54,177 nucleotides of DNA. Source: Chloroflexota bacterium. Its GTDB lineage: Bacteria; Chloroflexota; Limnocylindria; P2-11E. Under the pieces are notes generated by a model, which was not told the DNA's origin, searched no databases, and saw only the letters and a list, made by a program, of their open reading frames with translations. The stretch spans positions 1 to 54,177 of the forward strand of contig VBDQ01000071.1 of assembly GCA_005889075.1 (NCBI GenBank), read 5' to 3'. Shown here in pieces: positions 33,899-41,492 of the stretch; the stretch's first letter is position 1; each line of letters starts with the position of its first letter. The position numbers were made by a program, and so were the translations under genes.

Positions 33899-35080
33899 AT
33901 AGCCAGCACCGAGACCGAGCTAGGGCGAATTCGACAGTCCACCGGGTATGAGCTCCCGACGATCGAGGCCGAAGAGGGCCAGGTCGAGGAGCTCATCCTC
34001 AACATGGGACCACAGCATCCGTCGACGCACGGCGTGCTGCGCCTCGTGCTCAAGCTCGCGGGCGAGAAGATCGTCGATTGCACGCCCGTGATGGGATACC
34101 TCCATCGCGGCCTCGAGAAGATCTTCGAGTGGCGCACGTACCACCAGGGGATCCGCTACGCCGACCAGGCCGACTACGTCTCGAACATGCTCCAGGAGCA
34201 CGCGTACGCGGGCGCGATGGAGGCCATTGCGGACATCGACATCCCGCGGCGCGCCGAGTACATCCGCGTGATCGTCGACGAGATGAGCCGCTGCGCCTCG
34301 CACCTGGTGTGGCTCGGGACCTACGGTCTCGACGTCGGCGCCACCACTCCGGTGCTGTGGTGCTTCCGCGACCGCGAGGAGATCCTCGACATGTTCGAGG
34401 AGCTCTGTGGCTCGCGCATGAACTTCAACTACTTCCGCCCGGGCGGCTTGCTTTACGACCTGCCGCCGGGGTGGGTGGGGAAGCTTTCACGTTTTCTGGA
34501 TCGGTTCGAGAAGGACATCGAGCAGGACTACGTGCCGATCCTCGATCAGAACGAGATCTTTCTCGAGCGGACCGTCGGGGTGGGCACGATCCCTCCCGAC
34601 GTCGCGAAGGCATACGGACTCACCGGACCGATGCTCCGCGCCTCGGGTGTGGACTGGGATCTTCGCCGCGACCGGCCCTATTCGGTCTACCCCGAGCTGA
34701 AGTCGCTCAAGCCGGTCGTCTACACCGAGGGCGACGCCTACGCGCGCTATCGCGTCCGTCTCGGTGAGATGCGCCTCGCGATCGCGATCCTGCGCGAGTG
34801 CCTGGACAAGCTTCCCGGCGGTCCGGTGCGCGCGCGTCTCGGTCACGTGTGGAAATGCCCGAAGGGTGAGGCCTACTACACGGTCGAGAGCGCCAAAGGC
34901 GAGGTCGGGATCTACATGATCAGCGACGGCCGAAGCCCCAATCCCTTCCGCGCCAAGATGCGCGGCCCGTCATTCGTGAATCTTCAGATTCTTCCCTGGC
35001 TGCTCAAGGGTCGGCTCGTCGCGGACGCGATCGCGATTTTGGGCTCGATCGACATCGTGCTCGGGGATGTCGACCGATGA
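33899..35080 (+). CDS. nuoD: NADH-quinone oxidoreductase subunit D
   Basis: The NuoD core starts MGPQHPSTHGVLRLVL and contains GYLHRGLEKIFEWRTY, DQADYVSNM, SRCASHLVWLGTYGLDVGA and the C-terminal SIDIVLGDVDR; it forms the quinone cavity with NuoB. No nickel-binding Cys are present, so it is not a hydrogenase. Coding sequence (ELILN before MGPQHP) extends upstream to 33899 without an ATG, GTG or TTG; the codon at 33899 is ATA (ATAGCCAGCACC). ATG 34004 gives 358 residues but cuts the ELILN strand. A start-codon G-to-A change or error is likely. nuoC is missing. Confidence 0.9.
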   Translation: MASTETELGRIRQSTGYELPTIEAEEGQVEELILNMGPQHPSTHGVLRLVLKLAGEKIVDCTPVMGYLHRGLEKIFEWRTYHQGIRYADQADYVSNMLQEHAYAGAMEAIADIDIPRRAEYIRVIVDEMSRCASHLVWLGTYGLDVGATTPVLWCFRDREEILDMFEELCGSRMNFNYFRPGGLLYDLPPGWVGKLSRFLDRFEKDIEQDYVPILDQNEIFLERTVGVGTIPPDVAKAYGLTGPMLRASGVDWDLRRDRPYSVYPELKSLKPVVYTEGDAYARYRVRLGEMRLAIAILRECLDKLPGGPVRARLGHVWKCPKGEAYYTVESAKGEVGIYMISDGRSPNPFRAKMRGPSFVNLQILPWLLKGRLVADAIAILGSIDIVLGDVDR

Positions 35081-35090
35081 CCCAGAGCAA

Positions 35091-35187
35091 GCGCCGAGCT
35101 CGACCGAGGGCCCCCGCGCGATGGGGAGCCGTCCGCCAGGACGGGGGGACCCTGTCGCGTAGAGAGGGTTTCGGTCGAGCGAGGCGC
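35091..35187 (+). ncRNA. Structured intergenic element, copy B (candidate cis-regulatory RNA)
   Basis: The element lies between nuoD and the nuoI-like gene, ending 17 bases before its GTG. The outer stem is GCGCC/GGCGC and CTCGACCGA/TCGGTCGAG; the inner hairpins are CCCC-(GCGCGAT)-GGGG and CCGTCC-(GCCA)-GGACGG. Compared with copy A (10317-10410), the inner stem changed a G-C to a T-A pair and the outer stem differs by paired changes. The tail AGAGAGGGTTTCGGTCG is nearly unchanged. See copy A. Confidence 0.65.
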
Positions 35188-35204
35188 GATACCGGAGTCA
35201 TTGA

Positions 35205-35921
35205 GTGAGAGGAATCCTGACCGGCATGCTGCGGACGCTCGAGCACTTCGTGCATCCGCGTCCGGTGACGAGGAAATATCCGTACGAGAAGCGTGATCTG
35301 CCGGAGCGATCGCGCGGGCTGATCGCCCTCTTGCTCGAGCCGGAGACGAGCATCTTCAAGTGCGAGTCGTGCCTCATGTGCGAGAAGGCCTGCCCGCCGC
35401 GCGCGATCTCGATCTCCTATCGGTTCCGGGACGGCTTCCGCAAACGCCCGCCGCTCGCGCCGCGCGCGTCGTACTACCGGATCCGCATGGTGCAGACGGC
35501 GCCATACGGCGATCGTCGACCGATGTCGACCGCGGTCACGACGATCCCGGCCGAAGACGAGCGCGTCGATCTCGGACCCGTCCGCCGGATCCTCCGCGAG
35601 ACGCCCGAGGGTGCCGATCGCCTAACGCGCGTGCTCTATTCGACGAACGCCGCCTACGGTTACCTGCCCTGGACCGCCTCCGAGCTGATCGCGGCTGAGT
35701 TCGGCAAGACGATGACTGACCTATACACGACGGCGTCGCTCCTCGCGAACTTCCGCGGCGCGCCGCCGGGCCGTGGCACCGCGGTGCCACGAGGTGGCCG
35801 TCGGTACACCGGCAACGTCGCCATTGCGGGTGCGTGGCCCGAGGCAAGCCCCGCCCCGGCCCACGACAAGCTCCGTGAGGCCGAGCTCAGACACGTCGTC
35901 GAGCCCACCTATGCCGGCTAG
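35205..35921 (+). CDS. NuoI-like (single cluster) fused in frame to truncated NuoE-like
   Basis: One 238-residue frame covers two partial complex I subunits. The NuoI part (about 1-100) starts MRGILTGMLRTLEHFVHPRP, VTRKYP and has only one 4Fe-4S motif, CESCLMCEKACPPRAISI, where NuoI normally has two. At residue 107 an in-frame Met (35523, MSTAVTTIPA) begins a NuoE-like helical part (AAYGYLPWTASELIAAEFGK, YTTASLLANFR). The NuoE 2Fe-2S domain is not recognisable and contains no cysteine. It may be one fusion, or two proteins using the internal ATG. The 18-bp palindrome at 35773 lies where NuoE similarity fades. nuoF overlaps by 11 bases. Confidence 0.72.
   Translation: MRGILTGMLRTLEHFVHPRPVTRKYPYEKRDLPERSRGLIALLLEPETSIFKCESCLMCEKACPPRAISISYRFRDGFRKRPPLAPRASYYRIRMVQTAPYGDRRPMSTAVTTIPAEDERVDLGPVRRILRETPEGADRLTRVLYSTNAAYGYLPWTASELIAAEFGKTMTDLYTTASLLANFRGAPPGRGTAVPRGGRRYTGNVAIAGAWPEASPAPAHDKLREAELRHVVEPTYAG
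35773..35790. repeat. Perfect 18-bp palindrome
   Basis: GTGGCACCGCGGTGCCAC is a perfect inverted repeat inside the NuoE-like part, at the place where homology to the 2Fe-2S domain ends. It could fold as a hairpin in mRNA or mark an insertion or deletion scar. Confidence 0.6.
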
Positions 35922-37116
35922 GACCGCCGCACGAATCCTCGACGGCGAGGCGCGCGGTGCACTCCAGCGCGCGAGGTCCTACCTGCCCGAGCAGCTCATC
36001 GACGCGGTCGAGAAGAGCGGTCTTCGCGGACGGGGTGGGGCGGGCTACCCGCTCGCCGACAAGCTTCGTGCGGTGCGGCGCAACGCGGATGGACGGCAGC
36101 CGTACGTCGTCGCGAATGGGTACGACGCCGATCCCGGAAGCCCGCTGGCGCGAACGCTTCTCGCGCGTAACGCCGCGACCGCGCTGCGAGGCATCGCCAT
36201 CGCCGCCCACGCCGTGGATGCGAAGGAAGCCTTCGTTTATCTCCATCCCGGCGCCACCGAGGCCCGCGCGGCCGTCGAGCGCGCGATCGCGGATCACCAG
36301 GACGAGCTTGGGATCGCCATCGAGGTCGCCCTCGGGCCTGGAGGTTTCATGGGCGGCGAGGAGTCGGCGCTGCTCGCGGTCCTCGAATCGCGCCGCGCGA
36401 TGGCGCGCCAGCGACCGCCTTACCCGGCCTCGCAAGGACTGAATCTGCGGCCGACGCTCGTCTCGAGCATCGAGACGCTCGCGTGGCTCCCGCTCGTGGT
36501 CGAGGAACAAGTTCGCGCGAGCACCAAGCTCGTATCGGTGACCGGGGCGGTGTCCCATCCCGGCGTGTACGAGGTCGCCCTTGGCACATCGCTCGGCGAC
36601 ATCGTGAGCGAAGCGGGCGGTACGACGGCGAAGCTCAAGGGGCTCCACGTGGGCGGCCCGACCGGGGGGATCCTGAACGCGACGCGGTCCGACACGCGCT
36701 TCGACTTCGACGACCTGCGAGTCGCCGGCACGCACATGGGCTCGGCGCAGGTGCGGGCGATCCCGGTCGGAACCTGCATCGTGAATGAGGCCGCGAAGCT
36801 TTTCGCGTACCTCGCGAGGGAGAGCTGCGCCATCTGTGTCCCGTGCCGTGTGGGGACGAAGCGCGTGCAAGGGATCCTCGAAGGCATGTACTCGGGCCTC
36901 GGCCGCGACAGCGATCTGCCGTGGCTCGACGAGCTGGGCGATCACATGGAACGCTTCTCACTTTGTGGCTTCGGGATCACCGCGCCGTCGATCCTGCGCA
37001 CGACGATGCGCGAGTTCCCCGACGACTACCGAATTCACATTCAAGACATGCGCTGCCCGGAAGGAAGCTGCACCCCGGTGCGGTCTCGCCGGTACGAGAC
37101 GATGGCGCAGCCGTGA
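35911..37116 (+). CDS. nuoF: NADH-quinone oxidoreductase subunit F (divergent)
   Basis: The 401-residue protein is the NADH-binding diaphorase subunit. It has GLRGRGGAGYPLADKL (NADH site), GPGGFMGGEESALL (FMN loop), a central SLBB-type domain (LVSVTGAVSHPGVYEVALGT) and the N3 ligands in ESCAICVPCRVGT with the fourth Cys in SLCGFG. The usual NADEGEPGTFKDR loop is replaced by ANGYDADPGSPLAR, so substrate contacts differ and activity is uncertain. ATG 35911 overlaps the preceding stop. Confidence 0.9.
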   Translation: MPARTAARILDGEARGALQRARSYLPEQLIDAVEKSGLRGRGGAGYPLADKLRAVRRNADGRQPYVVANGYDADPGSPLARTLLARNAATALRGIAIAAHAVDAKEAFVYLHPGATEARAAVERAIADHQDELGIAIEVALGPGGFMGGEESALLAVLESRRAMARQRPPYPASQGLNLRPTLVSSIETLAWLPLVVEEQVRASTKLVSVTGAVSHPGVYEVALGTSLGDIVSEAGGTTAKLKGLHVGGPTGGILNATRSDTRFDFDDLRVAGTHMGSAQVRAIPVGTCIVNEAAKLFAYLARESCAICVPCRVGTKRVQGILEGMYSGLGRDSDLPWLDELGDHMERFSLCGFGITAPSILRTTMREFPDDYRIHIQDMRCPEGSCTPVRSRRYETMAQP

Positions 37117-37303
37117 CCCTAAGGCGCGCGCGACCGGTTGAGGCTCGGGGTGCTCGCGTGCTCGCGGGTCCCTTCGCCCTGCGTCGCGTGAGCGGCGCTA
37201 CGTCTGTGCGGACGGGCGAGTCCCGCTGCGCCGCGAGTCACCCACTCGCCTTCCCGGCCGCGCTCTGCGCGCTCGCGTGGACGGCCGATAGAGTGAGCTG
37301 CGC

Positions 37304-39635
37304 ATGAGCCTGCTCGAGCGGTACACGCAACCGAGCGAGTCACAGATCCCGACGGTGGCGCATGTCGGCGAGATCCCAAGCGGACAGCCGACGTGCACGA
37401 TCTGGATCGACGGCAAAGAAGTCACCGCGGTCGTCGGCGAGTCGATCCTCAGGGCGGCGCAGCGCGCGGGGTTCGAAGTCCCGACGCTGTGCGACGACGA
37501 GAAGCTCGCGCCGGCCGCCGCGTGCCGGATGTGTCTCGTCGAGATCGAGGGCTATCACCGGCCGATGCCCTCGTGCCATCTGCCGGTGCAGCCGGGCATG
37601 GTGATCACCCAAGCGTCCGACTCGCTCTTCAAGCTGCGCCGCCAGAACCTCGAATACATCCTGTCGGACCACAACGCCTACTGCATGCCCCCGTGCCAGG
37701 TCGGATGCCCGACGCACATCGACATCCCCGGGTATCTCGAGCTCATGGCAAAGGGCCAGCACGTCGAAGCCGCGCGCCTCGTCAAAGAGGTGCTGCCGTT
37801 CCCGTACATGCTCGGGCTCGTCTGCCCGAAGCCGTGCCAGGAGGTCTGCCGGCGCGGCCTCGTCGAGGAAGAGATCGCGATCTGCCAGTGCCATGGCTAC
37901 ACCGGCGAGATGGTCATGGAGATGGATCAGGCACCGACCCCATTCCCGCAGCTGCCCGCGACCGGGAAGCGCGTGGCGGTCGTCGGCGCGGGACCTGCGG
38001 GCCTCACGTGCGCGTACTACGCCGCGCTCAAGGGCCACGCGGTGACGGTCTTCGACATGATGGAAAAGCAGGGGGGTATCTGCCGCTACGGCATCCCCGA
38101 GTACCGGCTTCCGAAAGTGAAGCTCGACAAGGAGCTGAATTCGGTGTGGCAGCTCCGTGACACCGAGTTCAAAGGCGGCATGACACTGGGTCGCGACTTC
38201 TCCATCGACGACCTCTTCACCCAGGGCTACGACGCGGTGTTCCTCGGCATCGGGTGCTGGCGCTCGAACGACCTCCCCATCCCCGGCATTGACCTTCCCG
38301 GAGTCATCGAGGCGATCAACTACCTGCGCATGAACGCCGAGGGAAACCCCGTGCCAGTCGGCAAGGGCCAGAAGGTCGTGGTCGTGGGCGGCGGATTCAC
38401 CACATTCGACTGCGCACGCACCTCGCGCCGGCTCGGGGCGGAGGTCACCGTCGTCTACCGCCGTTCGCGCAGGGAGATGGGGGCCCACTACAGCGAGGTC
38501 GACGACGCCGAACACGAGGGCATCCGCCTCGAGTTCTTCGCCTCACCGGTGAAGATCGTCGAGAAGAACGGCCGCGTCGGCGGCATCGAGTTCCAGCGGA
38601 TGGCGCTCGGCGAGCCCGACGCCTCGGGGCGTCGCAGGCCTGTGCCGGTCGAGGGCTCCAACTTCACGATCGAGTGCGACACCGTGATTCCCGCGATCGG
38701 CCAGCTGCCGGATCTCGACTTCTTCGAGAAGGAACCCTCCGTCCGCAAGACGAAGCGCGAGACGATCGTGACCAACGGCGCGCTCATGACGGACCGCCCC
38801 GGCGTCTTTGCCGGCGGCGACGTGCAGATGGGCGCGCGCACGGTCATCGAGTGCGTCGCGCAGGGAAAGCTCGCCGCGAAGGCTATCGACCGTTATCTCG
38901 CCGGCGACGATATGGCCCGCGTCGCCGAAGAGATCGCGCAGGAAGAGGCCGTGCCCGAGCTCATCGACATCGTTCCGTACAAGCCTGAGGAGCCGCAGGT
39001 CCGCATGCCGATGCTCCCGTTCCCCGACCGGGTCCAGAGCTTCCAGGTCATCGAGAACGGCTACGACAAGGCGGCGGCGGAGAAGGAGGCGGCGCAACCG
39101 CTTCCACCGAGCGGAACCTGTCGACTACCACGACTACGAGTACGACTTCAGCCACGACTTCATCCTTCGGGACCTCAACAAGTGCATCAACTGCACCCAG
39201 TGCGTCCGAATTTGCCGGGACGTCATCGGTGCGAACTGCTACGGGCTCATGGGCGGCGGATACGACGCGATCGTGACGACGCCATGGAACGTCTCGCTCA
39301 AGTACACCGACTGCGTCTCGTGCGGGGCGTGCGCGGAGACGTGCCCGACGGGCGCGCTGATGATGCGCGAGCGCGATCTGCAGACGTACGAGCTGGACGT
39401 GACTCGGTGCATCTACTGCGGCGACTGCGTCGAGGTCTGCCCGCACGGTGCACTCGGCGAGACCTCGAACTTCGAGCTCTCGACGTACGGCCGCTTCGGC
39501 CGCACCGTTCTCGCGAAAGAGGAGCTCGCCGTCGCGCGGTCGTGGAAGCCATCGGAAGAGATCCCGCTCGACGGACACAACTCTCCGCGCCCGCCGGAGA
39601 TCCGACCACCGGGTCCGCCCCGCTGGGGCGCATGA
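37304..39635 (+). pseudogene. NuoG-type 2Fe-2S / GltD-like FAD / polyferredoxin fusion, frameshifted
   Basis: Residues about 25-115 form a 2Fe-2S domain with the NuoG cysteine pattern (CDDEKL, CRMC, SCHLP). A HNAYCMPPC site follows, then a GltD-like oxidoreductase: CPKPCQEVCRRG, FAD motif VVGAGPAGLTCAYYAALKGH, NADPH motif VVVGGGFTTFDCARTSRRLG. The frame breaks at about 39095-39115; in the next frame are three 4Fe-4S motifs (CINCTQCVRICRDVIG, CVSCGACAETCPTGAL, CIYCGDCVEVCPHGAL) and a tail like the NuoI C-terminus (FELSTYGRFGRTVLAKEELA). It may route NADPH or NADH electrons to the Nuo core. The indel may be a real lesion or an error. The whole frame is otherwise intact. Confidence 0.8.
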
Positions 39636-39639
39636 CGGT

Positions 39640-40755
39640 CTGACGCTCGCCGAGCGTCTCGTCGCGCGGATCCGGACGTCTGGTCCCATCAGCTTCGCCG
39701 ACTTCATGGAAGCCGCGCTCTTCGATCCCGACGACGGCTACTACACCACGCACGCGTCGCTGGGCTTCGGCGGCGACTATGTCACCTCGGCCGATCTTGG
39801 CCCGGCGTTCGGACGGACGGTCGCGCGCGGGATCGCCGATCTCTGGACGCAGATCGGAAAACCCGCACCGTGGGATCTCGTGGAGGCGGGAGCAGGGCGG
39901 GGGATTCTCATGCGGGATCTCCTCGCAGCCCTCGAGCGCGAGCGCCCTGACGCGGCGCGTGCCGCGCGTCCCGCGATCGTCGAGGTGTCGCCGCGCATGC
40001 GCGCGCAGCAGTCGCTCGCGCTCGAAGGCCGGGACCTGCGGTGGGCGTCTGTCGCGCACAACCTCGCTCCCATCCGCGGCGTCGTGTTCGCCAACGAGGT
40101 GCTCGACGCGTTCCCCGTCCACGTGCTCTCGCGTACCGCCGATGGCGTTCGCGAAGTCTTCGTCGGCGAAGCAGCCGGCACCCTTGTCGAGACGCTGCGC
40201 GTGCCTAGCAGCGCGGATCTGCGCTGGCGGATCCCCGAAGCCGTGCCGGTCGGCGGACGCTGGGAAACGAGCCCGGCGGCCGAAGGTTGGGTCGCGAGCC
40301 TGGCGGCGGCGGTGGTCTCGGGGTATGTCCTGCTCGTCGACTACGGCGGCGAAGAGAGCGAACTGCTGAGGCGCGCGGGAGCCGGCACGGTGCGGGCTTT
40401 CGCGCAGCACCGTTTGCTCTCCGACCCGCTCGCTGAGCCCGGCCGGCACGATCTGACCGCGAGCGTCGACTTCACGGCGATCCGTCGAGCGGCCGAGGGC
40501 GCTGGGCTGCGCTTCGCTGGTGCGGCAACGCAGCGCGAGGTGCTGCTCGCGCTCGGCATTCGCGAGACCGCCGCGCGCGCGGCGACGCCGATCGATCAGC
40601 TCCGCGCCGCGAGCCGGCGGTCGGCGGTCGATGAACTGCTCGATCCGAACGGCCTCGGAGCGTTCCGAATCGTGTGCTTCGCGAAGGACGCTCCGGTCGA
40701 CGGACTGCGGATGTTCGCCGGCGTGCGCGCCGAAGGCGCCGCGCGTTATCCTTGA
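39640..40755 (+). CDS. midA: MidA/NDUFAF7-family class I methyltransferase
   Basis: The 371-residue protein is a SAM-dependent methyltransferase of COG1565. It has ISFADFMEAALFDPDDGYYT, YVTSADLGPAFG, VEAGAGRGILMRDLL (SAM site), RGVVFANEVLDAFPVHVL, and ASVDFTAIRRAAEGAGLRFA. The human homolog NDUFAF7 dimethylates an arginine of NDUFS2 (the NuoD homolog). CTG 39640 gives the typical LxLAERL start and is 4 bases after the stop of the fusion gene. It ends the nuo cluster; tRNA-Val follows. Confidence 0.88.
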   Translation: MTLAERLVARIRTSGPISFADFMEAALFDPDDGYYTTHASLGFGGDYVTSADLGPAFGRTVARGIADLWTQIGKPAPWDLVEAGAGRGILMRDLLAALERERPDAARAARPAIVEVSPRMRAQQSLALEGRDLRWASVAHNLAPIRGVVFANEVLDAFPVHVLSRTADGVREVFVGEAAGTLVETLRVPSSADLRWRIPEAVPVGGRWETSPAAEGWVASLAAAVVSGYVLLVDYGGEESELLRRAGAGTVRAFAQHRLLSDPLAEPGRHDLTASVDFTAIRRAAEGAGLRFAGAATQREVLLALGIRETAARAATPIDQLRAASRRSAVDELLDPNGLGAFRIVCFAKDAPVDGLRMFAGVRAEGAARYP

Positions 40756-40763
40756 TCTCTCGC

Positions 40764-40837
40764 GGGCTCTTAGCTCAGCTGGTTAGAGCGCAGCGTTGAC
40801 ATCGCTGAGGTCGGGTGTTCGAGCCACCCAGAGCCCA
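40764..40837 (+). tRNA. tRNA-Val (anticodon GAC)
   Basis: Acceptor GGGCTCT pairs with AGAGCCC; D stem GCTC/GAGC; anticodon stem CAGCG/CGCTG encloses TTGACAT with anticodon GAC; T stem GGGTG/CACCC encloses TTCGAGC; discriminator A40837. CCA is not encoded. It begins eight bases after midA, with an AraC remnant directly downstream. Confidence 0.97.
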
Positions 40838-40872
40838 CCGCGCGCCCGACCACCCTCAGGAGCGACGGATGA

Positions 40873-41079
40873 GTCGCGCCACCGCATCGCTATCTCCAGC
40901 GACACCGCGTCGGTTTCGCCAGCCTCGGGACGTTCAGCCGCACGTTCCGCGACATCGTGGGCGAGTCGCCCACCGACTACCGGCGCCGAAAGCGCGTGGC
41001 TCCGGTCCCGGCGTGCTTCGCGATGGCGTGGACGAGACCGAGCAGTTTTGGAGAAGCACGACGGCCGCGACCGTTCTAA
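40873..41079 (+). pseudogene. Remnant of an AraC-family regulator with internal deletion
   Basis: In the third frame, an open stretch encodes PHRYLQRHR directly joined to VGFASLGTFSRTFRDIVGES, then PTDYRRR and VPACFAMAWTRPSSFGEAR. In intact AraC-type helix-turn-helix domains about 25 residues separate the PHRYLQRRR helix from VGFxSLGSFSRxFR, so an internal deletion removed the linker. An in-frame TGA (40870) precedes it and the rest of the gene is missing. It may be a decaying regulator of the DUF1801 gene that follows. Confidence 0.7.
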
Positions 41080-41105
41080 CGTTCCGCCCGAGTTCGGACA
41101 GCACC

Positions 41106-41492
41106 ATGGAGGACGCGATGACCGCCTTGAAGACCAGCCCCGGTAGCTCTAAGACCAAAGCCGCCACGATCTACATCGCGAAACAGTCGGCGGATCAGCG
41201 CGCTCTGCTCGAGCGGCTACACGCGATCGTGATCGAAGCGATTCCAAATGCCACCACGACGATCAAGTGGGGCGTGCCCTTCTACCAGGTGAACGGAAAG
41301 AACGTCTGCGCGCTCGCGTCCTTCAAGGAGCACGTCGGGATCAACTTCTTTGCGCCGCCGGCCGCGCTCGCAGACCCAGGCAAGAAGCTCGAGGGCAGCG
41401 GCAAGAGCAACCGGATGTTGAAGGTGCGGAACACGGCGGACCTAGACAAAGCCGCGATCCGGCGCTGGCTGAAGGCGGCCGCGACCGCTTAG
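41106..41492 (+). CDS. DUF1801 domain protein (YdhG-like)
   Basis: The 128-residue protein matches DUF1801: YIAKQSADQRALLERLHAIV, EAIPNATTTIKWGVPFYQVN, NGKNVCALASFKEHVGINFF and a C-terminal RRWLKAAATA. Members are often near AraC regulators; the AraC remnant just upstream fits. Biochemical role unknown. Start is ATG 41106, with ATG 41118 as the alternative. Its stop overlaps the convergent beta-propeller gene. Confidence 0.88.
   Translation: MEDAMTALKTSPGSSKTKAATIYIAKQSADQRALLERLHAIVIEAIPNATTTIKWGVPFYQVNGKNVCALASFKEHVGINFFAPPAALADPGKKLEGSGKSNRMLKVRNTADLDKAAIRRWLKAAATA

Noticed and set aside
33899-35080. NuoD read as a [NiFe]-hydrogenase large subunit
   Set aside because: The N- and C-terminal nickel-binding CxxC motifs are absent, and the C-terminus is the NuoD IDIVLGDVDR form.
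37117-37303. Third copy of the structured element in the 187-base gap before the NuoG-like gene
   Set aside because: The tail GAGGGTTTCGGTCG and the stems are absent; I see only GC-rich sequence with no clear signal.
40764-41105. Integrated mobile island at tRNA-Val
   Set aside because: No integrase, no repeated tRNA 3' end and no direct repeats were seen; only the AraC remnant is odd.
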